This document shows positions 1 through 6,170 of a stretch of DNA of 7,410 nt, in pieces (position 1 is the first letter of the stretch; each line of letters begins with the position of its first letter). The notes beneath the pieces were generated by a model. It was not told the origin of the DNA and did no database searches. It saw only the letters and a program-made list of their open reading frames with translations. The position numbers were made by a program, and so were the translations under genes. The DNA is from a bacterium (lineage in GTDB: Bacteria > Ratteibacteria > UBA8468 > B48-G9 > JAFGKM01). The stretch lies in NCBI GenBank assembly GCA_021160565.1, contig JAGHCG010000058.1, positions 1 to 7,410 of the forward strand, in the 5' to 3' direction.

Positions 1-552
1 GTTCTGGAACATGTGAAATTTACTTTTGGAGTAGAAGGTGTCTCCAGAGCTTTAACTCATCAACTTGTCCGACATAGAATAGCCTCTTATTCTCAGCAGA
101 GCCAGAGATATGTTAAAGCAGAAAATTTTGAATATATTATTCCACCATTGATTGAGAAAGACGAAATTTTAAAAAAAGAGTTTCTAACCATTATGGAAGA
201 GATAAAGGAAACATATAACAGGATTTTAAAGAGATTTGAAGAGATAGGAATAAAAGGAGAGAAAGCCAATCAGGACGCAAGGTATATATTGCCAAATGCT
301 GCTGCAACCAAAATTGTTATTACAATGAACGCAAGAGAACTCTTACATTTTTTCCGTGTTAGATGTTGTTCAAGAGCACAGTGGGAAATAAGAGAACTTG
401 CATATAAAATGCTTGAGATATGTAAAGAAAAACTCCCTTCAGTATTTGAAAATGCAGGACCCAAGTGTGTTTTCTTAGGATACTGTCCTGAAGGAGAAAA
501 ATTTACCTGCGGCAGATATCCCCTGAAAAAAGATGTAATTAAAAATGGTTAA
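1..552 (+). CDS. thyX: Flavin-dependent thymidylate synthase ThyX, 3' part (N-terminus outside window)
   Basis: ThyX makes dTMP from dUMP in the cytoplasm, using methylene-tetrahydrofolate as carbon donor and reduced FAD as hydride carrier; the family acts as a homotetramer. The reading frame is open from base 1, so the GTG at 13 is an internal valine and not the start; 183 residues are visible. The ThyX signature RHR-x7-S is present at visible residues 24-34 ([11 protein letters not shown]), followed by QRY. A second conserved block, NARELLHFF (110-118), leads into [10 protein letters not shown] (124-133), which carries the family's substrate-binding arginine region. The C-terminus has GPKC...GYCPEG...CGR with cysteines at 156, 162 and 170, as in many clostridial-type ThyX proteins. 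Family members are about 215-250 residues long, so roughly the first 30-60 are missing. The stop is TAA at 550-552. Identification is firm; promoter and upstream neighbours are not visible. Confidence 0.96.
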   Translation, partial: VLEHVKFTFGVEGVSRALTHQLVRHRIASYSQQSQRYVKAENFEYIIPPLIEKDEILKKEFLTIMEEIKETYNRILKRFEEIGIKGEKANQDARYILPNAAATKIVITMNARELLHFFRVRCCSRAQWEIRELAYKMLEICKEKLPSVFENAGPKCVFLGYCPEGEKFTCGRYPLKKDVIKNG

Positions 553-866
553 AAAGTAAAATATTTTATATATCCCAAACCGGGTTTGGGCAAATAAAAT
601 ACCGAAAACTAATTGAGAAATTAAACTTACATAATTACTTAGAACTTGCAGAGTTACAGATTAACAGTCAGTTTATAAGGAAAGCAAAGTGAGTAGTTTT
701 TAAATTTTTGCTTTCTTAAAAAGACAAGAAAAATGAAGATTGCAAAATGAGGGACATTCCAAAGATTCTACTTGGTTGACTAATGTTTAAAAGTTTGAAT
801 TTTGATAATTTTTCTTTTATTTCAGGAGAATGGTTTCAATTACAATTCGTTTTGCCAACTCATTAT
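553..866. other. Intergenic gap between convergent thyX and hepT
   Basis: This 314-base AT-rich stretch has no convincing gene. It holds the palindrome at 574-590 and a weaker inverted repeat, GAAAGCAAA (680-688) against TTTGCTTTC (707-715), with an 18-nt loop and no T-tract. One plus-strand frame is open from 543 to a TGA at 690-692 and its translation looks protein-like (for example KYRKLIEKLNLHNYLELAEL), but it has no ATG, GTG or TTG in frame and matches no family I know. It may be chance or the debris of a decayed gene. I see no clear promoter, tRNA or terminal repeats of a mobile element. Confidence 0.6.
574..590 (+). terminator. 17-nt perfect palindrome after thyX, possible transcript-end hairpin
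   Basis: CCCAAACCGGGTTTGGG lies 21 nt after the thyX stop and is perfectly self-complementary around its central G. It can fold into a 7-bp stem with a CGG loop. It is the most GC-rich element in an otherwise very AT-rich gap, which fits an end-of-gene hairpin. No run of T follows on either strand, so it is not a classical intrinsic terminator. A protein-binding palindrome is the alternative. Confidence 0.35.
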
Positions 867-1220
867 TCATTCCTGTATATCTGTAAAGTTTTTTATCATC
901 TTTTCTATTACATCCTTCAATTCCGGTATTCGCTCAATTACTGTTTTCCATACCACTTTATAATCAACTCCAAAATATTCGTGTATTAATATATCTCTCA
1001 TCCCTGATATGTTTTTCCATTTTATTTGAGGATAGCAATTTTTTATTTCTTCTGGAATCTTTTTTACCGCTTCTCCAATAATTTCAAGACTTCTGACAAA
1101 TGCCTTTTTAAAATCTTCATTTTTTATAAACTCATCGTATGAAATTTCCTTTGATCTGCTCAACAAGTATTCACATTCTTTTTTTATGTCAATAATATAA
1201 TCTATAACTTCACGTTTCAT
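867..1220 (-). CDS. hepT: HepT-like HEPN ribonuclease toxin (DUF86 family)
   Basis: This 117-residue protein is the predicted toxin of an MntA-HepT toxin-antitoxin pair. HEPN-domain HepT proteins are small all-helical dimeric RNases; they act on RNA in the cytoplasm and are held inactive by the partner nucleotidyltransferase. The HEPN signature R-x4-H-x-Y is intact at R75, H80 and Y82 (RDILIHEY), so the catalytic Arg/His and the tyrosine that MntA AMPylates in studied systems are all present. The segment [13 protein letters not shown] (44-56) is typical of DUF86. Length is usual for the family. The ATG at 1220-1218 overlaps the mntA stop as ATGA, with AAGAGG 10 nt upstream at 1236-1231, indicating translational coupling with the antitoxin read first. 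The stop is TGA at 869-867. No terminator hairpin with a T-tract is seen downstream. Family assignment is strong; toxicity and RNA target are inferred. Confidence 0.9.
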   Translation of the reverse strand: MKREVIDYIIDIKKECEYLLSRSKEISYDEFIKNEDFKKAFVRSLEIIGEAVKKIPEEIKNCYPQIKWKNISGMRDILIHEYFGVDYKVVWKTVIERIPELKDVIEKMIKNFTDIQE

Positions 1221-1510
1221 ATGTAAACAACCTCTTTTAAAATTCTTTTCCCGATATTCGGTTTGAGAACACTTTTCATCACAAGGTCAACTTTTACATT
1301 AAGTAATTCGGAAAGATAATTTTTTAGATCAACAAACTCTATCAAATCAGGGACTTCAGAAAATTCTACAAGAATATCTACGTCACTTTCTGCCTTCTGC
1401 TCATTTCTAATATAAGAACCAAATATTCCTATTTTCTTAATTTTATACCTATCTTGTAACTCTTCCTTATGTTCTTCCAAAATTTTTTTTATTTCTTCAA
1501 TTTTTTTCAT
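1217..1510 (-). CDS. mntA: MntA-like minimal nucleotidyltransferase antitoxin
   Basis: This 97-residue protein is a minimal nucleotidyltransferase and the likely antitoxin of the adjacent HepT. In characterised pairs MntA transfers AMP from ATP to the tyrosine of the HepT R-x4-H-x-Y motif and so silences the RNase. The signature GS-x10-D-x-D is intact: G31-S32 in [10 protein letters not shown]43 and D45 in SDVDILVEF; a third carboxylate, D75, lies in NVKVDLVMK. All three metal-binding aspartates are therefore present. Length fits the family. The ATG at 1510-1508 is the only sensible start, because an in-frame TAA lies four codons upstream. No good Shine-Dalgarno sequence precedes it, and a small ORF ends 14 nt inside it, so translation may depend on coupling to that ORF. 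It shares a promoter with hepT. Confidence 0.9.
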   Translation of the reverse strand: MKKIEEIKKILEEHKEELQDRYKIKKIGIFGSYIRNEQKAESDVDILVEFSEVPDLIEFVDLKNYLSELLNVKVDLVMKSVLKPNIGKRILKEVVYI

Positions 1511-1583
1511 CTCTAATATTTAGAGTTTTTTCAGGTTCATTTACAATAAATGTTAAATCCAGTGATGAACAATTTTGACCCAT
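1497..1583 (-). CDS. Unrecognised 28-residue small ORF leading the mntA-hepT operon
   Basis: This ORF encodes 28 residues beginning MGQNCSSLDL, with the stretch [15 protein letters not shown] following, and ends in TGA at 1499-1497. It overlaps the first 14 nt of mntA in another frame. It has a better ribosome site than mntA itself: AAGGA 6 nt before its ATG, and a sigma-70-type promoter about 22 nt before that ATG. It could be a leader peptide that brings ribosomes to mntA, or the surviving N-terminus of a larger gene truncated when mntA-hepT arrived. I have a faint impression of the first residues of some helicase/PLD-type proteins, which I cannot verify. Short length makes chance coding possible. 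Confidence 0.4.
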   Translation of the reverse strand: MGQNCSSLDLTFIVNEPEKTLNIRDEKN

Positions 1584-1589
1584 ATTTTT

Positions 1590-1594
1590 TCCTT
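1590..1594 (-). promoter_or_regulatory. Shine-Dalgarno site of the small ORF
   Basis: Read on the minus strand, AAGGA stands 6 nt before the ATG at 1583-1581. It is the only well-placed ribosome site ahead of the small ORF/mntA start region, and supports translation of the small ORF and not direct initiation at mntA. Confidence 0.5.
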
Positions 1595-1611
1595 TTTTAC
1601 CTATCATAAAA

Positions 1612-1640
1612 ATAATAGAAAATAAACTGGGGGATGTCAA
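1612..1640 (-). promoter_or_regulatory. Sigma-70-type promoter for small ORF-mntA-hepT
   Basis: On the minus strand a perfect -35 TTGACA (1640-1635) is followed after exactly 17 nt by TATTAT (1617-1612), five of six matches to the -10 consensus. Transcription would begin near 1605, giving a leader of about 22 nt to the small ORF. The -35 hexamer contains the mnmG stop codon (TGA at 1639-1637), so the toxin-antitoxin unit has its own promoter with almost no intergenic space. Read-through from mnmG could still add transcripts, since no terminator hairpin lies between. Confidence 0.72.
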
Positions 1641-2035
1641 TTTTCTGAAGATTGGAGTTTTTTAAGATATACCATAAGGATTGAAATTGCAGATGGAGTA
1701 ATGCCCGATATTCTGCTTGCCTGCCCAAGATTTAAAGGTCTGAATTTTGTAAGTTTTTCCACAATTTCAAGGGAAAGACCGGGAATTTTACTGTAATCAA
1801 TGTTTTCAGGAATTTTAATTCTCTCAAGATTTTTGAACTCTTTTATTTCAGACAGCATTCTTTCTATATATGGAGAATACTTAACTTCAATTTCCACCTC
1901 TTCACATACTTTTTCAGGATAATTCTTGCTGACAGGAAGGTCTTTTATTTTTATCTCCGGTCTTCTCAAATATTCAAAAAGAGTTATTTTACCTCCCGGC
2001 ACAGTAATTTTCTTACTTTTAAGTTCTTTAATCAA
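1637..2035 (-). CDS. mnmG: MnmG (GidA), C-terminal part, separated by a frameshift
   Basis: This frame carries the C-terminal helical domain of MnmG, the part that in the family contacts MnmE and tRNA. Conserved blocks are LFEYLRRPEIKI, the E-I-E-V-K-Y segment with YIERM, and the very characteristic C-terminal LGQASRISGITPSAISIL. It lacks the FAD domain and cannot work as an enzyme alone. The apparent TTG start at 2035 is not a credible independent gene start; the frame is open further upstream to 2086, and reading it together with the preceding ORF gives one normal MnmG. The two frames are joined at the A8 run at 2052-2059. The stop TGA lies within the -35 element of the downstream promoter. 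It is either one gene with a sequencing error, a real frameshift, or a gene rescued by slippage. Confidence 0.9.
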   Translation of the reverse strand: MIKELKSKKITVPGGKITLFEYLRRPEIKIKDLPVSKNYPEKVCEEVEIEVKYSPYIERMLSEIKEFKNLERIKIPENIDYSKIPGLSLEIVEKLTKFRPLNLGQASRISGITPSAISILMVYLKKLQSSEN

Positions 2036-3452
2036 TTTTTCTATCTTTTCCTTTTTTTTCCTTCGTCTTTTCCCATTCCTCTTTACTTACAAGTCTCACC
2101 TTATATCCTATTTCTCTCAATCTCAAATCAGCATTATCTTCTCTTAAAAGTAAACGATACTCAACTCTTGATGTAAACATTCTATAAGGTTCATTTGTTC
2201 CTTTTGTTGTCAAATCATCTATAAGCACACCAATATAAGAAGTTGTTCTGTCAAGAATTAAAGGTTTTTCTTTTTTGACTTTTAAAGAGGCATTTATCCC
2301 TGCTATCAATCCCTGAGCGGCTGCTTCTTCATATCCTGTAGTTCCATTAATCTGACCTGCAAAAAATAAATTTTCAATAAGTTTTGTTTCAAGTGTGGGA
2401 TAAATCTGTGTGGGTTCAACCACATCGTGTTCAATTCCATATCCATATCTTATAATTTTTACATCTTCAAGTCCTGGAATTGTTCTTATAAACTCATCCT
2501 GAACATCTATTGGTAAACTTGTTGAAATTCCGTTTGGATAAACGAGAGAGGTATTTTTTCCTTCTGGCTCCAGAAACACATGGTGCCTTTCATGATGTGG
2601 AAATTTTACAACTTTATCTTCAATTGAGGGACAGTATCTTACTCCTGTTCCTGTTATAATTCCTGTAAAAAGAGGAGACCTATCAAGATTTTTTCTTATA
2701 ATCTGGTGTGTTTTTTCATTGGTATAGGTGATATAACATGGAAGTTGTTCCAATTGCAGGTTTTCTGTTGAAAAAGAAAAAGGTAGTGGGGGAATATCTC
2801 CATCCTGTCTTCTCAACCTATCATATTTTATTGTGTTTTTATCAATTCTTGCACATGTTCCTGTTTTAAATCTCAAAATTTTAAATCCTATCTCTTTTAA
2901 TTGTTGAGGTAGTTTTTCACTTACTTTCTTTTCCTCAATCCTGCCTGCCGGAAAATGTTCAAACCCTATATGAATTAGACCATTTAAAAAAGTACCTGGT
3001 GTCAGAATTACTGTTTTCCCTTCTATTGAAATTTCTCCATTTATTTCCACTCCATAAACTTTATTTTCCTTTATAAGAAGGAGTGTTGCTTCCCCTTCAA
3101 TTATTTTAAGATTTTCCTGATTTTCAATTACTCTTTGCATATATTTTGCATACTCTTCTCTATCAACCTGTGCTCTTGAAGACCATACTGCAGGACCTTT
3201 TGATCTATTCAAAATTCTAAATTGTATTCCTGTCTTATCCGTTGCTTTTGCCATTTCTCCACCAAGAGCGTCAATTTCTTTTACAAGTTGTCCTTTACCA
3301 ACTCCACCAACAGCAGGATTACACGACATAAATCCAATTTTTGACTTTGTAAATGTAATTAAAGCAGTTGAAAGCCCCAATCTGGAAGAAGCAAGAGATG
3401 CTTCTATACCAGCATGTCCTCCACCAACAACAATAACATCATATTTTTCCAT
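2028..3452 (-). CDS. mnmG: tRNA uridine-5-carboxymethylaminomethyl modification enzyme MnmG (GidA), N-terminal part, frameshifted
   Basis: MnmG works with MnmE to modify the wobble uridine (U34) of certain tRNAs to the cmnm5 form, using FAD and methylene-tetrahydrofolate in the cytoplasm. The 474-residue frame starts with the FAD-binding GGGHAG (10-15). It then has the family block MSCNPAVGG with C44, the stretch through KGPAVWSSRAQ (85-95), TPGTFLNG (151-158), PCYITYTNEKTH with C239, and the RYCPSIEDK and FLEPEG blocks. The ATG at 3452-3450 fits the normal N-terminus. The frame ends early, after EEWEKTKEKK, in a short off-frame tail (GKDRKID) at TAA 2030-2028. Typical MnmG has about 620 residues. 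Deleting one A from the A8 run at 2052-2059 joins this frame to the next, giving 604 residues. It is divergent from mutS. A TAGAAT hexamer stands 7 nt before the ATG, and there is no close Shine-Dalgarno site. Confidence 0.95.
   Translation of the reverse strand: MEKYDVIVVGGGHAGIEASLASSRLGLSTALITFTKSKIGFMSCNPAVGGVGKGQLVKEIDALGGEMAKATDKTGIQFRILNRSKGPAVWSSRAQVDREEYAKYMQRVIENQENLKIIEGEATLLLIKENKVYGVEINGEISIEGKTVILTPGTFLNGLIHIGFEHFPAGRIEEKKVSEKLPQQLKEIGFKILRFKTGTCARIDKNTIKYDRLRRQDGDIPPLPFSFSTENLQLEQLPCYITYTNEKTHQIIRKNLDRSPLFTGIITGTGVRYCPSIEDKVVKFPHHERHHVFLEPEGKNTSLVYPNGISTSLPIDVQDEFIRTIPGLEDVKIIRYGYGIEHDVVEPTQIYPTLETKLIENLFFAGQINGTTGYEEAAAQGLIAGINASLKVKKEKPLILDRTTSYIGVLIDDLTTKGTNEPYRMFTSRVEYRLLLREDNADLRLREIGYKVRLVSKEEWEKTKEKKGKDRKID
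2052..2059 (-). other. mnmG: A8 homopolymer: apparent frameshift site in mnmG
   Basis: On the coding (minus) strand the codons GAA AAA AAA GGA contain eight consecutive A. Seven A would give K-E-K-K-E-K-I-E-K-L-I-K-E-L, running straight into the MnmG C-terminal domain; eight leads to a stop eight codons later. The place is the variable charged helix at the start of the C-terminal domain, where one extra or missing lysine is tolerated. Candidates are a sequencing or assembly error, a true mutation, or polymerase/ribosome slippage restoring the frame in part of the products. Confidence 0.8.
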
Positions 3453-3459
3453 ACAAATT

Positions 3460-3465
3460 ATTCTA
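3460..3465 (-). promoter_or_regulatory. Putative -10 element of mnmG (leaderless start)
   Basis: On the minus strand TAGAAT lies with exactly 7 nt (AATTTGT) between it and the mnmG ATG, so transcription would begin at or next to the start codon. No recognisable -35 hexamer lies 16-18 nt upstream. The nearest AAGGA is 22 nt before the ATG, too far to serve as a ribosome site. The layout mirrors that of mutS on the other strand. Confidence 0.45.
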
Positions 3466-3565
3466 CTTCTTAATTCCTTTTAGAGAAACATTTTCAGGAT
3501 AAACCCATTTTGAACTTTGAAATCTGCCCAGGTTCGGTAAAGTATGGGGGAAAGGAAAAGTTTTG

Positions 3566-3574
3566 TGGTATAAT
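3566..3574 (+). promoter_or_regulatory. Extended -10 promoter of mutS (leaderless start)
   Basis: TG-G-TATAAT is a perfect extended -10 element with consensus TATAAT at 3569-3574. Seven nt (TTTATGT) separate it from the ATG at 3582, placing the transcription start at or within a base or two of the mutS start codon. There is no good -35 hexamer, which extended -10 promoters do not require, and no Shine-Dalgarno site close to the ATG. Confidence 0.6.
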
Positions 3575-3581
3575 TTTATGT

Positions 3582-6170
3582 ATGGAAAATATAACCCCTA
3601 TGTTGAAGCAGTATAATGCAATTAAGGAGAAATATCCTGATTGTATTTTATTTTTCCGTCTTGGTGATTTTTATGAGATGTTTTATGATGATGCAAAAGT
3701 TGCTTCAAAAATCCTTGACCTTGTTTTGACTTCAAGAAGTGCGGGGAAAAGTGGAAAAGTTCCAATGTGTGGAATACCATATCATGCAGCAGATACTTAT
3801 ATTTCAAGATTGATTAAAGCGGGGAAAAAGGTTGCTATATGTGAACAGATAGAAGACCCATCAAAAGCAAAAGGGATTGTGAAAAGAGAAGTAGTAAGAG
3901 TTATTACCACAGGTACATATATTGATGAAAACACTCCTGATACAAGATATTTATCTTCAATTTTCTATGATAAGAAAAGATTGGGCATTGCTTTTATTGA
4001 TAGTGGTGGAGGGACAATCTTTACAAATCAATTTGATGAAAGTATGAAAATTGTTGAAATATTTCAGAAAATCCCTGTTTATGAATGTATTTTTCCTGAA
4101 AATCAGGAAGAAAAGATAAGGGAAGTTTTTTCTCATCCTTTACTTAAAATAAAAAATATTACTTTAACTCCTTCCCCTGAATGGTTTTTTAATTTTGACA
4201 TGGCAAGAGAAACATTACTTTCCCATTTTAAAGTTTCAAATCTTTCAGGATTTGGAATTGAATATTTACCCCTATCAATAAGGTGCTGTGGAGCTATAAT
4301 TGAATATCTGAAAGAAATAAATAAATCTCCCCTTTCTCACATTGATAGAATTTCTCTTTATTCACAGGATGATTTTGTTTACATTTCTCCCTCGGCTTTT
4401 TATGGACTTGAAATTGATAAACTCTTTGATATTTTGGATAAAACAGAAACTGCAATGGGAAAAAGAACTCTCAAATACTGGGTTTACCATCCCCTTATAA
4501 ATATTAAAGAAATTGAGTTAAGACAGGATTTTATTGAGGAATTTTTAAAAGATAGGAATTTAAGGGAGAAAATAGCAGGGATAATAAAAGAAATTCCAGA
4601 TGTGGAAAAAGCCCTTTCAAAAATAAGTTGTGGATATGGAGGAGTTAAAGATATACTGGCTATTAAAAAATTGCTTGAAAAGGTCCCTGATATTAAAAAA
4701 CTAATTGATGGTTTATGTGAAAGAATACCTCTTTTTAAAATTAAAGATATACCGGAGTTGAGAAATTTACTTGAAAATGCGATAAGTCCAGATATTCCTG
4801 TCACAAATTTTGAAGGGAAGGTTATAAAAAAAGGGTTTAACGAAGAAATTGATAGTTTAAGAGAAATTAAAGAAAAAGGGAGAGAATATCTGAGAAATTT
4901 ACAGGAAAGAGAAATTAAAAGAACAGGTATAACTTCTCTGAAAATCGGTTATAATAAAGTTTTTGGATATTACATAGAAGTGACAAAGCCAAATTTACAT
5001 CTTGTTCCACCTGATTATATAAGGAAACAGACGCTTGTAAATGCAGAAAGATTTGTTACTCCAGAACTTAAAGAATTTGAAGAAAAAGTGATTACAGCAG
5101 AAGAAAGAATTCTTGAAATTGAACAGAAAATTCTGGAAAAAATAAAAGAGGAAATTTTAAAGGAAAGTTTTTCAATTCATTCTCTCACTTCTGCTATTTC
5201 CACTCTTGATGCTTTAATTTCTCTTGCAAGAGTGGCAGAGGAAGAGGGATATAATAGACCTGAAGTGAATGATGGATTTGTAATTGAAATAAAAGATGGA
5301 AGGCATCCTGTAGTGGAAAAAATGATAGAGGAAGAATTTATACCAAATGATGCTTATGTTGATTGCGAAAAAGAACATCTTTTAATAATTACCGGTCCAA
5401 ATATGGCTGGTAAGTCCACTTATATAAGACAGGTAGCAGTAATAGTTATAATGGCACAGATTGGAAGTTTTGTTCCAGCAAAAAAAGCAATAATCGGATA
5501 TGTGGATAAAATTTTTACAAGAATTGGTGCAAGAGATGAGATTACAAAAGGTCAGAGTACTTTTATGGTTGAAATGGCAGAAACAGCCGAAATACTCCAT
5601 AATTTATCAAAAAGAAGTTTAATAATCCTTGATGAAATTGGAAGAGGAACAAGTACCTATGATGGTTTTTCTCTTGCCTGGGCAGTTGCTGAATATTTAC
5701 AGAAGGAAAAAGTAAGAACTCTATTTGCAACTCACTTCCATGAAATAACAGGACTTGCGAGGAAATATAAGGGAGTGAAAAATTATAATGTTGCGGTTAA
5801 AAGAGAAGGTGATAATATAATTTTCCTCCATAAAATAGTTGATGGGAGTGCTGATGAAAGTTATGGAATTTATGTTGCAAAACTTGCTGGTATTCCAGAA
5901 AATGTTGTGAGAAGAGGACAGGAAATACTTTCAAAACTTGAACTACAGGGAGCATTGCAGGACAAAATTATAGGAGAAGTAAAAGTTGAATATCCATCTC
6001 TATTTCCAGAAGAAGAAAAATCTCCAGTTGAGGAAATAAAAGAAGATGTGGAGAAATACAGAAAAATAAAAGAAGAAATTGCTCAAATTGATATCAACAG
6101 ATTAACTCCAATAGAAGCACTCCTGAAGTTAAAAGAATTGAAGGAGAAATTAGAAGATGGGAAAGGTTAA
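3582..6170 (+). CDS. mutS: DNA mismatch repair protein MutS
   Basis: MutS recognises base mismatches and small loops in new DNA and, on ATP binding, becomes a sliding clamp that recruits MutL. With the ATG at 3582 the protein has 862 residues, the normal MutS1 length. The N-terminal mismatch-binding domain has the Phe-x-Glu motif at F30-Y31-E32 in GDFYEMF, followed by MCGIPYHA and AICEQIEDP. The clamp/lever region carries GYNKVFGYYIEVTK (456-469) and TLVNAERFVTPEL. The ABC ATPase domain has Walker A GPNMAGKST (605-613), Walker B LIILDE with D684-E685, the signature-like GRGTST, and ATHFHE (716-721). The C-terminus ends with the usual INRLTPIEALLKLKELKEKL helix. A longer in-frame start at TTG 3510 would add 24 residues not seen in the family and would span the promoter, so 3582 is preferred. 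It overlaps mutL by 14 nt. Confidence 0.97.
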   Translation: MENITPMLKQYNAIKEKYPDCILFFRLGDFYEMFYDDAKVASKILDLVLTSRSAGKSGKVPMCGIPYHAADTYISRLIKAGKKVAICEQIEDPSKAKGIVKREVVRVITTGTYIDENTPDTRYLSSIFYDKKRLGIAFIDSGGGTIFTNQFDESMKIVEIFQKIPVYECIFPENQEEKIREVFSHPLLKIKNITLTPSPEWFFNFDMARETLLSHFKVSNLSGFGIEYLPLSIRCCGAIIEYLKEINKSPLSHIDRISLYSQDDFVYISPSAFYGLEIDKLFDILDKTETAMGKRTLKYWVYHPLINIKEIELRQDFIEEFLKDRNLREKIAGIIKEIPDVEKALSKISCGYGGVKDILAIKKLLEKVPDIKKLIDGLCERIPLFKIKDIPELRNLLENAISPDIPVTNFEGKVIKKGFNEEIDSLREIKEKGREYLRNLQEREIKRTGITSLKIGYNKVFGYYIEVTKPNLHLVPPDYIRKQTLVNAERFVTPELKEFEEKVITAEERILEIEQKILEKIKEEILKESFSIHSLTSAISTLDALISLARVAEEEGYNRPEVNDGFVIEIKDGRHPVVEKMIEEEFIPNDAYVDCEKEHLLIITGPNMAGKSTYIRQVAVIVIMAQIGSFVPAKKAIIGYVDKIFTRIGARDEITKGQSTFMVEMAETAEILHNLSKRSLIILDEIGRGTSTYDGFSLAWAVAEYLQKEKVRTLFATHFHEITGLARKYKGVKNYNVAVKREGDNIIFLHKIVDGSADESYGIYVAKLAGIPENVVRRGQEILSKLELQGALQDKIIGEVKVEYPSLFPEEEKSPVEEIKEDVEKYRKIKEEIAQIDINRLTPIEALLKLKELKEKLEDGKG
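6141..6146 (+). promoter_or_regulatory. Shine-Dalgarno site of mutL inside mutS
   Basis: AAGGAG lies 10 nt before the ATG at 6157 and inside the last codons of mutS. It settles the mutL start and points to coupled translation of the two repair proteins. The same 10-nt spacing is seen for the AAGAGG before hepT. Confidence 0.65.

Noticed and set aside
678..717. Inverted repeat GAAAGCAAA/TTTGCTTTC as a terminator
   Set aside because: The loop is 18 nt, the stem is AT-rich and no T-tract follows on either strand, so a chance match in AT-rich DNA is more likely.
783..989. Plus-strand 68-codon open frame overlapping the end of hepT
   Set aside because: Most of it is antisense to hepT; its translation is aromatic-rich low-complexity sequence, with no ribosome site and no family match.
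1926..2147. Plus-strand open frame opposite the mnmG junction
   Set aside because: Hydrophobic Ser/Phe-rich antisense reading of mnmG; a membrane peptide is not supported by any start signal.
3510..3581. Upstream TTG start adding 24 residues to MutS
   Set aside because: The extra residues are not seen in MutS, there is no ribosome site before 3510, and the stretch contains the extended -10 promoter.
4484..4804. Minus-strand 106-codon open frame inside mutS
   Set aside because: It lies wholly opposite conserved MutS coding sequence and is rich in Ser/Phe/Ile as expected of an antisense reading of Lys/Glu-rich codons.
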